Shown here: positions 18,653 through 27,519 of the stretch, piece after piece | How the letters are laid out: every line of letters starts with the position of its first letter | Position numbering within the stretch: the first letter of the stretch is position 1 | Assembly: GCA_024234325.1 (NCBI GenBank) | Contig: JACKOJ010000007.1 | Span: 1-64,000 of the forward strand | Length of the DNA: 64,000 nt | Reading direction: 5' to 3' | Origin: Pseudomonadales bacterium | GTDB taxonomy: Bacteria; Pseudomonadota; Gammaproteobacteria; Pseudomonadales; Pseudohongiellaceae | Made by a program: the position numbers and the translations under genes | The notes under the pieces: model-generated | The model's input: only the letters and a program-made list of their open reading frames with translations | Database searches by the model: none | What the model was told of the DNA's origin: nothing

Positions 18653-19699
18653 GTGCGCATTAACGCCGACCAGCTCGATGCCCACACCCGCTCCCAACTG
18701 GGCGGCTTCTACTGGATTGCCGGGGATGACACCCTGCTGGTACAGGAAAGTCTGACGCTGCTGCGCAAGCGCTGCCGTGAAGCAGGGTTCACGGAGTGGG
18801 AACTGTTCTTCGTTGACAAGGGCTTTGACTGGCAGGCCCTGCTGCAGTCCAGCAACAGCATGTCCCTGTTCGCCGACAGGCGCATTCTGGAGTTGCGCCT
18901 GCAGGCAGGAAAGCTCGACGACGCAGGCAAGGCCGCTCTCAAGCAGGCCCTGCAGTCTCCCAACCCGGACAATGTGCTGATTCTTGTCACCCCCCGGGTG
19001 GAACCGGCGTCGCTGAACACTCAGTGGTTCAAGGGGCTGGAGTCCTCCGGCACCTTCGTGACGGTATGGCCGATCAACGCCGATCGTCTGCCGGGCTGGA
19101 TTCTGGGACGCATGAAAACGGTCGGCCTGACGGCGGACCGCGATGCCATCGCCATTCTGGCCGACCGGGTGGAAGGCAACCTGCTCGCAGCCGATCAGGA
19201 AATCCAGAAACTGGCTGTGCTCACCGGTGCCGAGACGGGCAAACCGGTTCACCTGGAACGCAAGCACGTCATGAGCCTGGTGGCAGACAGCGCGCGCTAC
19301 AACACTTTCAACCTGATGGACGCTGCCCTGCTGGGCGATGCCCGTCGCTGCATCAAGGTGCTCAACGGCCTGAAGACTGAGGGCGCAGAATTGCTGATGA
19401 TTCTGGGCGCACTCAGTGCAGACCTGCGACGACTGATTGCCATTGCAGAGCAGTTGCAGCAGGGCCATCGTCTCACCGATGCCCTCAAGCGCGAGGGCAT
19501 CAAGCGCAACCACGAACAGGCGATCAGTGCGGCCGCACGACGGCACGCTCTGTCGGCACTGCAGGACATGCTGCGCCAGGTGCGGCAGATCGACATGGCG
19601 GCCAAAGGCATGTCCCCCGCAGACCCGTGGGTGGAACTCAGCCAGCTCCTGCTGCAACTTGCGGGGCATCACATTCTGCCCCGGTCAATGCTATCTTAA
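18653..19699 (+). CDS. holA: DNA polymerase III subunit delta
   Basis: A 348-residue protein of the clamp-loader delta family. Visible are GFYWIAGDDTLLVQESLTLLRK at the start, FFVDKGFDWQALLQ, the NPDNVLILVTPR strand, and the C-terminal helical domain. Delta opens the beta sliding clamp during loading. The start is GTG 18653 behind GAGGAC. nadD, next to holA in many relatives, lies instead at 38.3 kb on the other strand. Confidence 0.93.
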   Translation: MRINADQLDAHTRSQLGGFYWIAGDDTLLVQESLTLLRKRCREAGFTEWELFFVDKGFDWQALLQSSNSMSLFADRRILELRLQAGKLDDAGKAALKQALQSPNPDNVLILVTPRVEPASLNTQWFKGLESSGTFVTVWPINADRLPGWILGRMKTVGLTADRDAIAILADRVEGNLLAADQEIQKLAVLTGAETGKPVHLERKHVMSLVADSARYNTFNLMDAALLGDARRCIKVLNGLKTEGAELLMILGALSADLRRLIAIAEQLQQGHRLTDALKREGIKRNHEQAISAAARRHALSALQDMLRQVRQIDMAAKGMSPADPWVELSQLLLQLAGHHILPRSMLS

Positions 19700-19783
19700 G
19701 CCTCAAGGCAGTCCCCTCTGCCCGCGCCTTCTGAGGCAGCCGGGGACACAACACACCAATACAGCCATCGACGGAGTGTCTAC

Positions 19784-22207
19784 ATGTCCAGCCTCACCCA
19801 ACTGCTCGTTCTCCTCGCCGTGATCTGGCTTCTTGCCTACCGGCGGGCACGCATGGGCACCATTCTTGGTGCGCTGGCCGTCGCCCTGGGACTCATGACC
19901 TGGTACGGCGGCATTGCCTGGCTGCTGTGGATCCTGCTCGGCGGTGTGGCGGTGTTCTATTTCGAGGACAAACTGCGCCGCGAACGCCTGTCGCGCCCGG
20001 TCTTTGAGTTCTTCAAACGTGTCCTGCCCCCGATGAGCGACACCGAGCAGGAAGCCCTGGAAGCCGGAGACACCTGGTGGGATGCCGATCTGTTCAAGGG
20101 CGCTCCTGACTGGAAGAAGTGGCTGCAACTGCCCTTTCCGCAATTGAGCGAGGAAGAGGAAGCCTTCCTCGAAAATCAGACCGAAACCCTGTGCGAGATG
20201 ATCAGTGACTGGGACATCGTGCATGTCGACAAGGATCTGCCTCCGCAGGCCTGGGACTATCTCAAGAAAGAAAAATTCTTCGGCATGATCATCCCGAAGG
20301 AATACGGTGGCCTGGGTTTCTCCGCTCTCGCCCATTCCACGATTGTCACCAAAATTGCCACCCGCAGTGCCAGCGCCGCCGTCACCGCGATGGTGCCCAA
20401 CTCGCTGGGGCCGGCTGAGCTGCTGATGAAGTACGGCACGGATGAACAGCGCCAGCATTACCTGCCCCGCCTGGCCTGCGGGGAAGACATTCCCTGCTTC
20501 GCCCTGACCGGGCCGGAAGCTGGCAGCGACGCCGGTGCCATGACCGACACGGGGGTTGTCTGCAAAGGCGAATACCAGGGCAAGGAGTGCCTGGGCATTT
20601 CCCTGAACTGGAACAAGCGCTATATCACCCTGGCACCCGTTGCCACCGTGCTCGGGCTGGCGTTCAAACTGCAGGACCCGGATCAGCTCCTGGGCGAGGA
20701 AACCGACCGCGGCATCACCGTCGCTCTCATCCCCACCGATCACCCCGGTGTGCAGATCGGCCACCGTCACTTCCCCATGGGCATGACCTTTATGAACGGG
20801 CCGACCCGGGGAGAGAATGTGTTCATTCCCCTGGAGTGGATCATCGGCGGCGTTGAGCGTGCCGGACAGGGCTGGCGCATGCTGGTGGAATGCCTGTCAG
20901 AGGGACGCGCCATTTCTCTGCCGGCACTGGGCACGGCTACCGGCAAGCTGAGCTATCGTCTGACGGGCGCCTATGCGCGTCTGCGTGTGCAATTCAATCT
21001 CGCCATCGGCAATTTCGAGGGCGTTGAAGAGGCCATGGCCCGGATTGCCGGCCACGCCTATCAACTGGAGGCGGCCCGAATTATTACTGCCGGAGCAGTG
21101 GATAATCACATCAAACCTGCCGTTATTTCCGCGATCGCCAAGTTTCACATGACAGAGAAGTCCCGAATGGTGATTCAGGACGCGATGGATATTCATGCCG
21201 GCCGGGGGCTGATCATGGGTCCAAGCAACTATCTCGCCCATGCGTACATGAGCATGCCGATCGGTATCACGGTGGAAGGTGCGAATATTCTCACCAGAAA
21301 TCTGATGATTTTCGGCCAGGGTGCGATCCGTTGCCACCCCTTTATCGCGCGGGAAATGACAGCCGCGAAGCACCCCGATGCCGAGGCAGGACTGCGGGAT
21401 TTCGACAGCCTGATCTTCCGCCACATCGGCTATGGCATCAGCAATTTTGTGCGCACGCTGACCCTGGGATTGAGCGGTGGGCTCGTCGCCGCCCGCCCCG
21501 TCCGCGACAGAACCGCAGGCTACTACCAGCAGTTGACCCGCATGAGTTCAGCGCTGGCCATGGTCTCGGACATCTCCATGCTGCTGTTCGGCGGAGAACT
21601 GAAACGCAAAGAAAGACTCTCGGCGCGCCTGGGCGATGTCTTGAGCCAGCTCTATCTGGCCTCCACGGTACTGCGCTACTACGAGCATCACCATCGCGCA
21701 CCCGATGACCTGCCCTATGTGCAGTGGAACCTGGAGCTGGCCCTGTACGAGTGCCAGCGCGCCTTCAACGACTTCTTTGCCAACCTGCCCAACCGCCCGG
21801 TAGCCGTCGTGCTCAAGCGCATTGTGTTCCCCTGGGGAGATGCCTACCGCAAGCCCTCGGATCGCCTGGATCACGAGATTGTGCAGGCGATGTGGACCGA
21901 CACCGAACTGCGTGACCGCATCACGCGCCATGCCTTCATCGGAAAGCAGGCGGAAGACCCCGCGTTCATTGTCGAAGATGCCTTCCAGAAGGTATTGCAG
22001 ACCAAACCCGTGCGCGACCGCATTCGCCAGGCGATACGCAGCGGCACGCTGCCAAGGGATGCCAATCTGCATACCCTTGTCACGGAGGCCACTGCCCAGG
22101 AAATCTGTACAACGGAAGAGGCGGATGCCTATATCGCCGCGGAGGAGGCCCGCAACAGGGCAATCCAGGTGGATGAACACCTCAGCCTGCACTTCGACCG
22201 GGTGTAA
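19784..22207 (+). CDS. fadE: Long-chain acyl-CoA dehydrogenase FadE
   Basis: An 807-residue acyl-CoA dehydrogenase of the large FadE type. Two N-terminal hydrophobic segments (residues ~4-60) precede the dehydrogenase domains: CFALTGPEAGSDAGAMTDTG (flavin-binding), WNKRYITLAPVA, and QDAMDIHAGRGLIMGPSNYL. A long C-terminal domain follows (DUF1974-type). It catalyses the first, FAD-dependent step of beta-oxidation. Length fits E. coli FadE (814). It is 84 bases after holA and probably has its own promoter. Confidence 0.93.
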   Translation: MSSLTQLLVLLAVIWLLAYRRARMGTILGALAVALGLMTWYGGIAWLLWILLGGVAVFYFEDKLRRERLSRPVFEFFKRVLPPMSDTEQEALEAGDTWWDADLFKGAPDWKKWLQLPFPQLSEEEEAFLENQTETLCEMISDWDIVHVDKDLPPQAWDYLKKEKFFGMIIPKEYGGLGFSALAHSTIVTKIATRSASAAVTAMVPNSLGPAELLMKYGTDEQRQHYLPRLACGEDIPCFALTGPEAGSDAGAMTDTGVVCKGEYQGKECLGISLNWNKRYITLAPVATVLGLAFKLQDPDQLLGEETDRGITVALIPTDHPGVQIGHRHFPMGMTFMNGPTRGENVFIPLEWIIGGVERAGQGWRMLVECLSEGRAISLPALGTATGKLSYRLTGAYARLRVQFNLAIGNFEGVEEAMARIAGHAYQLEAARIITAGAVDNHIKPAVISAIAKFHMTEKSRMVIQDAMDIHAGRGLIMGPSNYLAHAYMSMPIGITVEGANILTRNLMIFGQGAIRCHPFIAREMTAAKHPDAEAGLRDFDSLIFRHIGYGISNFVRTLTLGLSGGLVAARPVRDRTAGYYQQLTRMSSALAMVSDISMLLFGGELKRKERLSARLGDVLSQLYLASTVLRYYEHHHRAPDDLPYVQWNLELALYECQRAFNDFFANLPNRPVAVVLKRIVFPWGDAYRKPSDRLDHEIVQAMWTDTELRDRITRHAFIGKQAEDPAFIVEDAFQKVLQTKPVRDRIRQAIRSGTLPRDANLHTLVTEATAQEICTTEEADAYIAAEEARNRAIQVDEHLSLHFDRV

Positions 22208-22247
22208 ATGAACAGGGGGTAAGTCGCCGCGCCTGCCAGGTGCGGCC

Positions 22248-22508
22248 TCAGATGCCGATACGCCCCAGGGTATCAATCAGCTCGCGCAACACGCGTTCGG
22301 CCATGGGGTGGGTGGCCGCAAAGCGTGCCTCCAGTGCGATGGCATCGTCCATGACCGGGGCATTGACATCTTCTGCAGACTCGATCAGCGCGTCCACGTT
22401 GTCATTCAACTGCCTGACGAGCGCCAAAGTCTCCTCGTCCAGCTCGTCCCCTCGGGCAATTTCCTGCTGCAACTGCGTCAGCAGGCTGCGTAATTTCTCC
22501 TGACTCAA
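22248..22508 (-). CDS. DUF4404 family protein
   Basis: An 86-residue acidic helical protein (MSQEKLRSLLTQLQQEI, then LVRQLNDNVDALIES and FAATHPMAERVLRELIDTLGRIGI). It fits the DUF4404 family of short proteobacterial proteins of unknown role. It is convergent with fadE, 40 bases from its stop. No active-site pattern is visible. Confidence 0.75.
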   Translation of the reverse strand: MSQEKLRSLLTQLQQEIARGDELDEETLALVRQLNDNVDALIESAEDVNAPVMDDAIALEARFAATHPMAERVLRELIDTLGRIGI

Positions 22509-22651
22509 ATTCTTTGCTCCCTGTTAAAACGGCTCTGTCTCTGGCCGGCAGGGCTTCTTTACCGCGATACATCCCCTGTCAGCGCCCGTAGTCTGACCCA
22601 ATGTCCACGGCTCCGCAAGACTGTTCGTCCGTTGGAATACGGGCAATACGG

Positions 22652-22682
22652 GGCCTGAACCCCCTCCCTGGGTGTTCAGGCC
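22652..22682. other. Inverted repeat downstream of the GNAT-like gene
   Basis: GGCCTGAAC (22652-22660) and GTTCAGGCC (22674-22682) form a perfect 9-base-pair stem with a 13-base loop, 26 bases past the stop of the GNAT-like gene. No T-run follows on either strand, so it may stabilise the 3' end or act as a weak terminator. Confidence 0.4.
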
Positions 22683-22708
22683 GCGTTGGCGTGTACTGCT
22701 GCGCGTGC

Positions 22709-23335
22709 TTAGGGCTGAACCTCTCGCACCATACGGTTGAACTCACGGCCCTTGGCGCGCTTGCTGGAGCGGCGAACGCGGTCGCGGTAAGCCAGATAGT
22801 ATTTGGGCATGTTCATCAGCATCTGCCAACGGGTGGTAACGCTGACCCGGATCTTGTCATGGCTGGTGGTACCCGCCATCAGCATGGGGGCGCCTTCGTA
22901 GAGAGTCTCGGGGTTGGTCATGTTGTGAATATTGCGGATGTTGGTATTGCGCAGGTCCGCCATCAGCAGAATGTATTTCTTACGGGCCGTGAACACATCC
23001 CACATCATGTGGGTCCAGATTCGATACTGCTCCAGCGCAGACTTGACCGAGGCGCTGATCCAGACCCCGTTTACCTCCATCATTTCGTATTGATCGTTCT
23101 GGAAAAATGGATGCGAACTTTTCACGGAATCCGGCACAAACATCAGGCTTCTGAAAGTGGGCTTGGTCACCAGCATGTAACCACCGACCATGGTATCGCC
23201 CTTGTAGACTGATACGATTCTGCTACGCATGGAATAGTCGTAAGGCAGCTTTACTCCCACAAAGCCTTCAAACTTTTCCAGATAAGTTTCAATCTCGCTT
23301 TCCTGTGTCAGAGTCTTGAACTTTAGTGCTTCCAT
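22709..23335 (-). CDS. Uncharacterised protein, possible GNAT-fold acyltransferase
   Basis: A 208-residue soluble protein that I do not recognise with certainty. The strand-helix order is compatible with a GNAT acyltransferase: IVSVYKGDTMVGGYMLV as strands 2-3, YEMMEVNGVWIS as strand 4, then YILLMADLRNTNIRNIHNM as strand 5 with the following helix. N-acyl amino acid synthases and autoinducer synthases share this fold. The C-terminus is strongly basic (YLAYRDRVRRSSKRAKG). Its 5' end overlaps the methyltransferase-like gene by 47 bases, so the two are expressed together. No acyl-donor or product can be named; the GNAT call is tentative. Confidence 0.5.
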   Translation of the reverse strand: MEALKFKTLTQESEIETYLEKFEGFVGVKLPYDYSMRSRIVSVYKGDTMVGGYMLVTKPTFRSLMFVPDSVKSSHPFFQNDQYEMMEVNGVWISASVKSALEQYRIWTHMMWDVFTARKKYILLMADLRNTNIRNIHNMTNPETLYEGAPMLMAGTTSHDKIRVSVTTRWQMLMNMPKYYLAYRDRVRRSSKRAKGREFNRMVREVQP

Positions 23336-23870
23336 TTTTAATCCTGGGTAGGAACATTCCTACATTTTGAATATATTTTTTATACTGATTTGAGTACACG
23401 CTTTTCAAAATAACCCCCTCTTCTTTTCGCGCAGAAAGAAAATAAAAGGCTATTAAGTACAGCAGTGTAATCCACAATATCAAGGAGTTAAACAGCAAAG
23501 CACTACAAAACCACGCCAAAATATACGACACGTAAAACGGGTGTCTCACGATCCTGAATGGACCTGTTGTTACAATATTCCCAACCTGATTACTGAACGC
23601 AAAGTCGAGCTTCTTCGCAGTAAAAATTGCCCACCAGAAAAACAAAAAAGAAACCGCATAGAGGAAAATTCCTGCCGCCAAAAGCGGCAAACTTTTGCCG
23701 CTCGAAGTCGCCATAAAAATCAGGGTCGTGATGATCTGCGTTGCCACTACTGCGTCATAAAGAAGCGCGCTGAGCCTTGGCGTTCCTGAGTTCATTTTGA
23801 AAAAAAAGAAACGCGCCCAGATAAGACTCAGCACAATAGCAACGAACAGCACGAGCAAAATAATCATCAT
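23289..23870 (-). CDS. Isoprenylcysteine carboxyl methyltransferase-like membrane protein
   Basis: A 193-residue integral membrane protein with about five helices. The conserved C-terminal catalytic region of the ICMT/PEMT superfamily is present: TTGPFRIVRHPFYVSYIL, a hydrophobic hairpin, then ARKEEGVILKSVYSNQYKKYI, where the Glu and Tyr contact S-adenosylmethionine in known members. Such enzymes methylate carboxyl groups or lipids at the membrane. The coding DNA is visibly AT-richer than its neighbours, suggesting transfer. It overlaps the next gene by 47 bases and is divergent from the class III cyclase gene, 288 bases away. The substrate is unknown. Confidence 0.72.
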   Translation of the reverse strand: MMIILLVLFVAIVLSLIWARFFFFKMNSGTPRLSALLYDAVVATQIITTLIFMATSSGKSLPLLAAGIFLYAVSFLFFWWAIFTAKKLDFAFSNQVGNIVTTGPFRIVRHPFYVSYILAWFCSALLFNSLILWITLLYLIAFYFLSARKEEGVILKSVYSNQYKKYIQNVGMFLPRIKNGSTKVQDSDTGKRD

Positions 23871-24158
23871 GTTCAGGAATCCCTGGTTGAGGCGGCAAAC
23901 ATTTGCCGGTTGGAAAACAGCAAGTTGTCAGAACCCAGCCCAGTCCTGCGACAGGGCACTGCCACGAAACAGATGGGTCGAAGTGTGAACTGGAACAGAT
24001 TTATGCAACGCTTTGAATTCTGAGGTGAATTGCTGACATACCCTATTACTGTATAATCACGCCACGCTCTGAACGGGCAGAAACCTTGCAACTCCCACTA
24101 TCTTGACGGAGTTCCATTCTACCCGCTTCTTTATCAAGCAAGAACATCAGAATGAAGA

Positions 24159-25541
24159 ATGAATTCAGATAAATACTCGGCTTACTGCAAAGAGCATGTC
24201 AAGGAGTTCAGAGATGAGCTGCGGGAAGAGGCATCTCATGCGCTGACCAGTTGGCCCGGCAAATCGGCGGGAACCCTGTTGATCCTGTCCTCGGTCCTCA
24301 CCTATCTGAACCTTTCGAACAGCGGCAACCCCTACGCCTTCCATACCCTCTTCACCTACGCCGCGCCCATTCTGCTGATTTTCCTGTTCCCCGTATCAAC
24401 CCTGCTGTTCTCCAGCCTGGACAAACACTCCCGAACGGTTCTGGACCTGATCTGTATCACCACCATCTTCGGGTTCTGCATGACGCTGAAATACGTGTTT
24501 ACTCCGCAGTATTCCCTGGAATCACAGAACCAGCTATTTCTGGCCCTGTCAGGGCAGATCAACTTCAGCCTGCTCATGGTAACCGCGTTCTCTTACCACA
24601 CGCGTTTCCGCATCACCTTTGTGCGCAACGTGTTCTTTACGGTCGTGTTCACTGCCATGGTGTATCTGGTCAATGCTGCCTACCTGGCCAGCAATCTGGT
24701 GCAGGTGGTGCAGGGTTTTCTGGCTGGCAGCATTTTCAGTTGGATGTTCTTTACCCGCATCCAGACCCGCTTCTACTACAAGTCCATCGACGCAGATACC
24801 CGGCAGCATCTATACAACCAGCTTTCCAAGCTCGTGTACCCCCACCAACTGGAAATGATCAAGTCCGGCGATCAGCTTGAAAACACCATGCCTGTGGAAA
24901 AGGGCCGCGCGATCATCAATGTTTTCGACGTGCAGCGCTCCAGCGAGATCAAGCACGAGCGCACCAAGTCGTTCTTTCTGGATGTGTTCCGGGCGTTCTC
25001 CCAGATCTGCATGATGGGCTACCAGCACAATCCGCTGAAATCGCGCGCATTCCGCCTGAAGGAGACCGGAGACGGCTTCATCAGCTCCATCGGCTACCCC
25101 TTCCTGGCGGACGATCCCAACTCGCTGGCGGACCATGCGATTTCCACCGCCCTGATCATGTTCCGGGCCTTCAACAACGAAGTGAGGAAGTTCGACTACG
25201 CAACGCCGATCAAGGGCGCCATGGGGCTTGCCTTCAACTCCGTACAGGGCACCTTCCAGAGCAGCGGCATCAAGTCCTATGACCTGTTTGGCGAAGCCCT
25301 GATACAGGCCTACCGCTATGAGGAGATTCGCAAGCACCCGCCGGTGGCAGACATCATTCAGCGCGCCGCCGAGGAACAGGGGCTGGAATACTTCAATATC
25401 CTGATCATTCAGGAAGTCATCTACAACTCCCTGAAACCGGAGTACAAGGCCTTGTTTCAGGAGATCAAGCTTCAGGAGGGTGGGGTCATCATCCGTCAGG
25501 ACATGACCGCCCAGAGCGTCTACTTCCACGTACTCGAATAG
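24159..25541 (+). CDS. Six-helix membrane protein with class III nucleotide cyclase domain
   Basis: A 460-residue protein. Six membrane helices lie between about residues 36 and 200 (near 37-53, 63-87, 92-115, 126-147, 152-176, 178-200). A cytosolic class III cyclase-like domain follows. The first metal Asp is D257 in INVFDVQRSSE; the second is D305 in KETGDGF, with K301 as the likely base-recognition Lys. D375 in SYDLFGEALIQAYR and R386 also align with the family. The usual transition-state Asn is replaced by I382, so activity is uncertain. Six-helix anchors on cyclases can act as receptors. It is divergent from the methyltransferase-like gene. Confidence 0.72.
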   Translation: MNSDKYSAYCKEHVKEFRDELREEASHALTSWPGKSAGTLLILSSVLTYLNLSNSGNPYAFHTLFTYAAPILLIFLFPVSTLLFSSLDKHSRTVLDLICITTIFGFCMTLKYVFTPQYSLESQNQLFLALSGQINFSLLMVTAFSYHTRFRITFVRNVFFTVVFTAMVYLVNAAYLASNLVQVVQGFLAGSIFSWMFFTRIQTRFYYKSIDADTRQHLYNQLSKLVYPHQLEMIKSGDQLENTMPVEKGRAIINVFDVQRSSEIKHERTKSFFLDVFRAFSQICMMGYQHNPLKSRAFRLKETGDGFISSIGYPFLADDPNSLADHAISTALIMFRAFNNEVRKFDYATPIKGAMGLAFNSVQGTFQSSGIKSYDLFGEALIQAYRYEEIRKHPPVADIIQRAAEEQGLEYFNILIIQEVIYNSLKPEYKALFQEIKLQEGGVIIRQDMTAQSVYFHVLE

Positions 25542-25605
25542 CGTGAAGGCATTTGCGCAATGAACAGAGCGACGCCACACACACTGTGCATGGCGCCTAC
25601 GGCAC

Positions 25606-26229
25606 TCAGGCTGGCATTTTGGCGAGTGCGCGCTTGAACGCAGCACGCCCACCCAACTCTGTTTCCCAGCGTTGAATCGAGGGGTAGGGAGAAAGGTCTA
25701 CCGAAGTGCTCTGGCAAACCTGAAACACGGGAAAGGCAACGGTGTCAGCAATCGTCAGTTCCTTGCCACAGAGAAAGGGATTGTCTGCCAGAACCTTCTC
25801 CAGGAAAGGAAGCTGCTGATCCAGAAAGCCCTTCGCCTCAGCAATTGCCTTCTCGTCGGGTGCCTTCTTGTAATATCGCTTCATGACCACTTCCTGATAG
25901 AAGTACACCGCCAGCCAGCGCCCAGCGTGATGGCACACCAGATCCACCATCTGATCGATTTCCGCTGCCCGCAGTGGTTCGGCGGAATACAGACGCTGGC
26001 CCGAGATATTGGCCAGGTAGCGGCACAGGGACGCACTCTCGTACAGATAGTGACCGTTGTGCTCGATGGCAGGCACCTTGCCCAGTGGATGACGGGTCAG
26101 GTGCTCCTTGCTCTTGTGCTCCCCCGCCGCAAAGTCCAGATGCACGTACTCGTACTCCAGTCCCAGCTCTTCCGCCGTGAAGAGGACTTTCGTTGCATTG
26201 TAGGTGCTGGCGCCATAGATCCTCAGCAT
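25606..26229 (-). CDS. Glutathione S-transferase family protein
   Basis: A 207-residue GST. The N-terminal thioredoxin-like domain has RIYGASTYNATKVLFTAEEL, NPLGKVP-like HPLGKVPAIEHNG with the cis-Pro, and YESASLCRYLA where Glu-Ser bind the glutathione gamma-glutamyl group. The helical C-terminal domain contains LTIADTVAFPVFQ, the N-capping box. It probably conjugates or reduces small electrophiles; the substrate is unknown. It converges with the cyclase gene and is divergent from the class V aminotransferase gene. Confidence 0.88.
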   Translation of the reverse strand: MLRIYGASTYNATKVLFTAEELGLEYEYVHLDFAAGEHKSKEHLTRHPLGKVPAIEHNGHYLYESASLCRYLANISGQRLYSAEPLRAAEIDQMVDLVCHHAGRWLAVYFYQEVVMKRYYKKAPDEKAIAEAKGFLDQQLPFLEKVLADNPFLCGKELTIADTVAFPVFQVCQSTSVDLSPYPSIQRWETELGGRAAFKRALAKMPA

Positions 26230-26345
26230 GGTGTTCTCCCCAAAGTGGCTGCGTTATAGTGAGGGGCAATGTACCCAAGCAGAATCACTTGCGCAAGGCT
26301 CCCTCCTGCAAGCAGCGGAATGCAAAAAAAAAAAGGAATGCAAAC

Positions 26346-27518
26346 ATGACAATCGACATCGCCAGCGTGCGTGCGGACACCCCTGCCTGTGACAGTCTCA
26401 TCCACTTCAACAACGCCGGTGCGTCCCTGTCGCCCCGCTGTGTCACGGACGCCGTATTCGACCATCTTCGCCTGGAGCAGCAGATCGGAGGTTACGAGGC
26501 GGCAAACGCAGCCTCAACAGCCCTTGAGAACTTCTACCACGCCTTCGCCCGTATGCTGCACTGCGAGGCCTCCGAGATTGCCTTCGCGGAAAACGCCACG
26601 CACGCCTGGAACAATCTCTTCGGCGCTGTCCCGCTTGCGCAGGGGGACCGCATCCTCACGGGGCAATCGGAATACGCCAGCAACTATCTGTCCTTCCTGC
26701 ATCTGGCAAAGCGGCGCGGCGTCATCATCGAGGTCATCCCCAACACACCGGAAGGTGTGCTGGACGTCGATAAACTGGAAGCGGCTGTCCGCGATGACGT
26801 CAAACTGATCGCCATCACCCACGTGCCAAGCCAGAGCGGTGTGGTACATCCCGCGGCGGAGGTCGGCAAGATTGCACGGCGCCACGGCATACTCTATCTG
26901 CTGGACGCCTGCCAATCGGCGGGCCAGATCGAACTGGATGTGCGCACACTCGGCTGCGACATGCTGACAGGAACCGGACGCAAGTATCTGCGTGGCCCGC
27001 GCGGCACCGGGTTTCTGTATATACGTAGGCAGGCCCTGGAGCGTCTGGAACCCGCCTGGGTCGATCTGCACTCCGCGCAGTGGATTGCTGAGAACGAATA
27101 CCGGTTGCGCGCGGATGCCCGGCGTTTCGAGAACTGGGAATGCTTCGTTGCGGGAAAGATCGGCCTCGGCGTGGCAGTGAACTATGCGCTGAAAATCGGC
27201 CTGGCACAGATCGAAGCCCGGGTTGCTGCGCTGGCGAGAACCCTGAGGCAGAGTCTGGAGACCTTGCCGGAAGTCAGGGTTCACGAGCACGGCCAGCGGC
27301 TCAGCGGAATCGTCACCTTTTCCGTGCAGGGCGTGCCGGCAGCGCAGTTGCAGGCGCACCTGCAGCGGCTGTCCATCAACTCATCCGTCACAAGGGCAGA
27401 CAACAGTCAACTGGACCTGGCTCACCGGGGATTGGGCGACCTGAACCGGGTCTCGGTGCATTACTACAACACGGAAAGCGAAATCGCGCGCTTCTGTGAG
27501 GCGGTGGCAGGGCTCTGA
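26346..27518 (+). CDS. Class V aminotransferase (cysteine desulfurase-like fold)
   Basis: A 390-residue PLP enzyme. HFNNAGASLSPR at the N-terminus, AFAENATHAWN, THVPSQSGVV, LYLLDACQSAGQ (PLP-binding Asp) and GTGRKYLRGPRGTGFLY (Lys of the aldimine) place it in the class V family near isopenicillin-N-epimerase and cysteine desulfurase proteins. No conserved catalytic Cys loop of IscS/SufS is evident, so a desulfurase role is not assumed. The ATG 26346 follows AAAAGGAATG; a poly-A run of 12 lies just upstream of that site. Its stop is 1 base from the stop of the convergent transporter gene. Confidence 0.82.
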   Translation: MTIDIASVRADTPACDSLIHFNNAGASLSPRCVTDAVFDHLRLEQQIGGYEAANAASTALENFYHAFARMLHCEASEIAFAENATHAWNNLFGAVPLAQGDRILTGQSEYASNYLSFLHLAKRRGVIIEVIPNTPEGVLDVDKLEAAVRDDVKLIAITHVPSQSGVVHPAAEVGKIARRHGILYLLDACQSAGQIELDVRTLGCDMLTGTGRKYLRGPRGTGFLYIRRQALERLEPAWVDLHSAQWIAENEYRLRADARRFENWECFVAGKIGLGVAVNYALKIGLAQIEARVAALARTLRQSLETLPEVRVHEHGQRLSGIVTFSVQGVPAAQLQAHLQRLSINSSVTRADNSQLDLAHRGLGDLNRVSVHYYNTESEIARFCEAVAGL

Positions 27519-27519
27519 T

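Noticed and set aside
22709..25541. Prophage or integrative element around the AT-richer genes
   Set aside because: No integrase, attachment-site repeat, tRNA junction or phage gene is present; only base composition is unusual.
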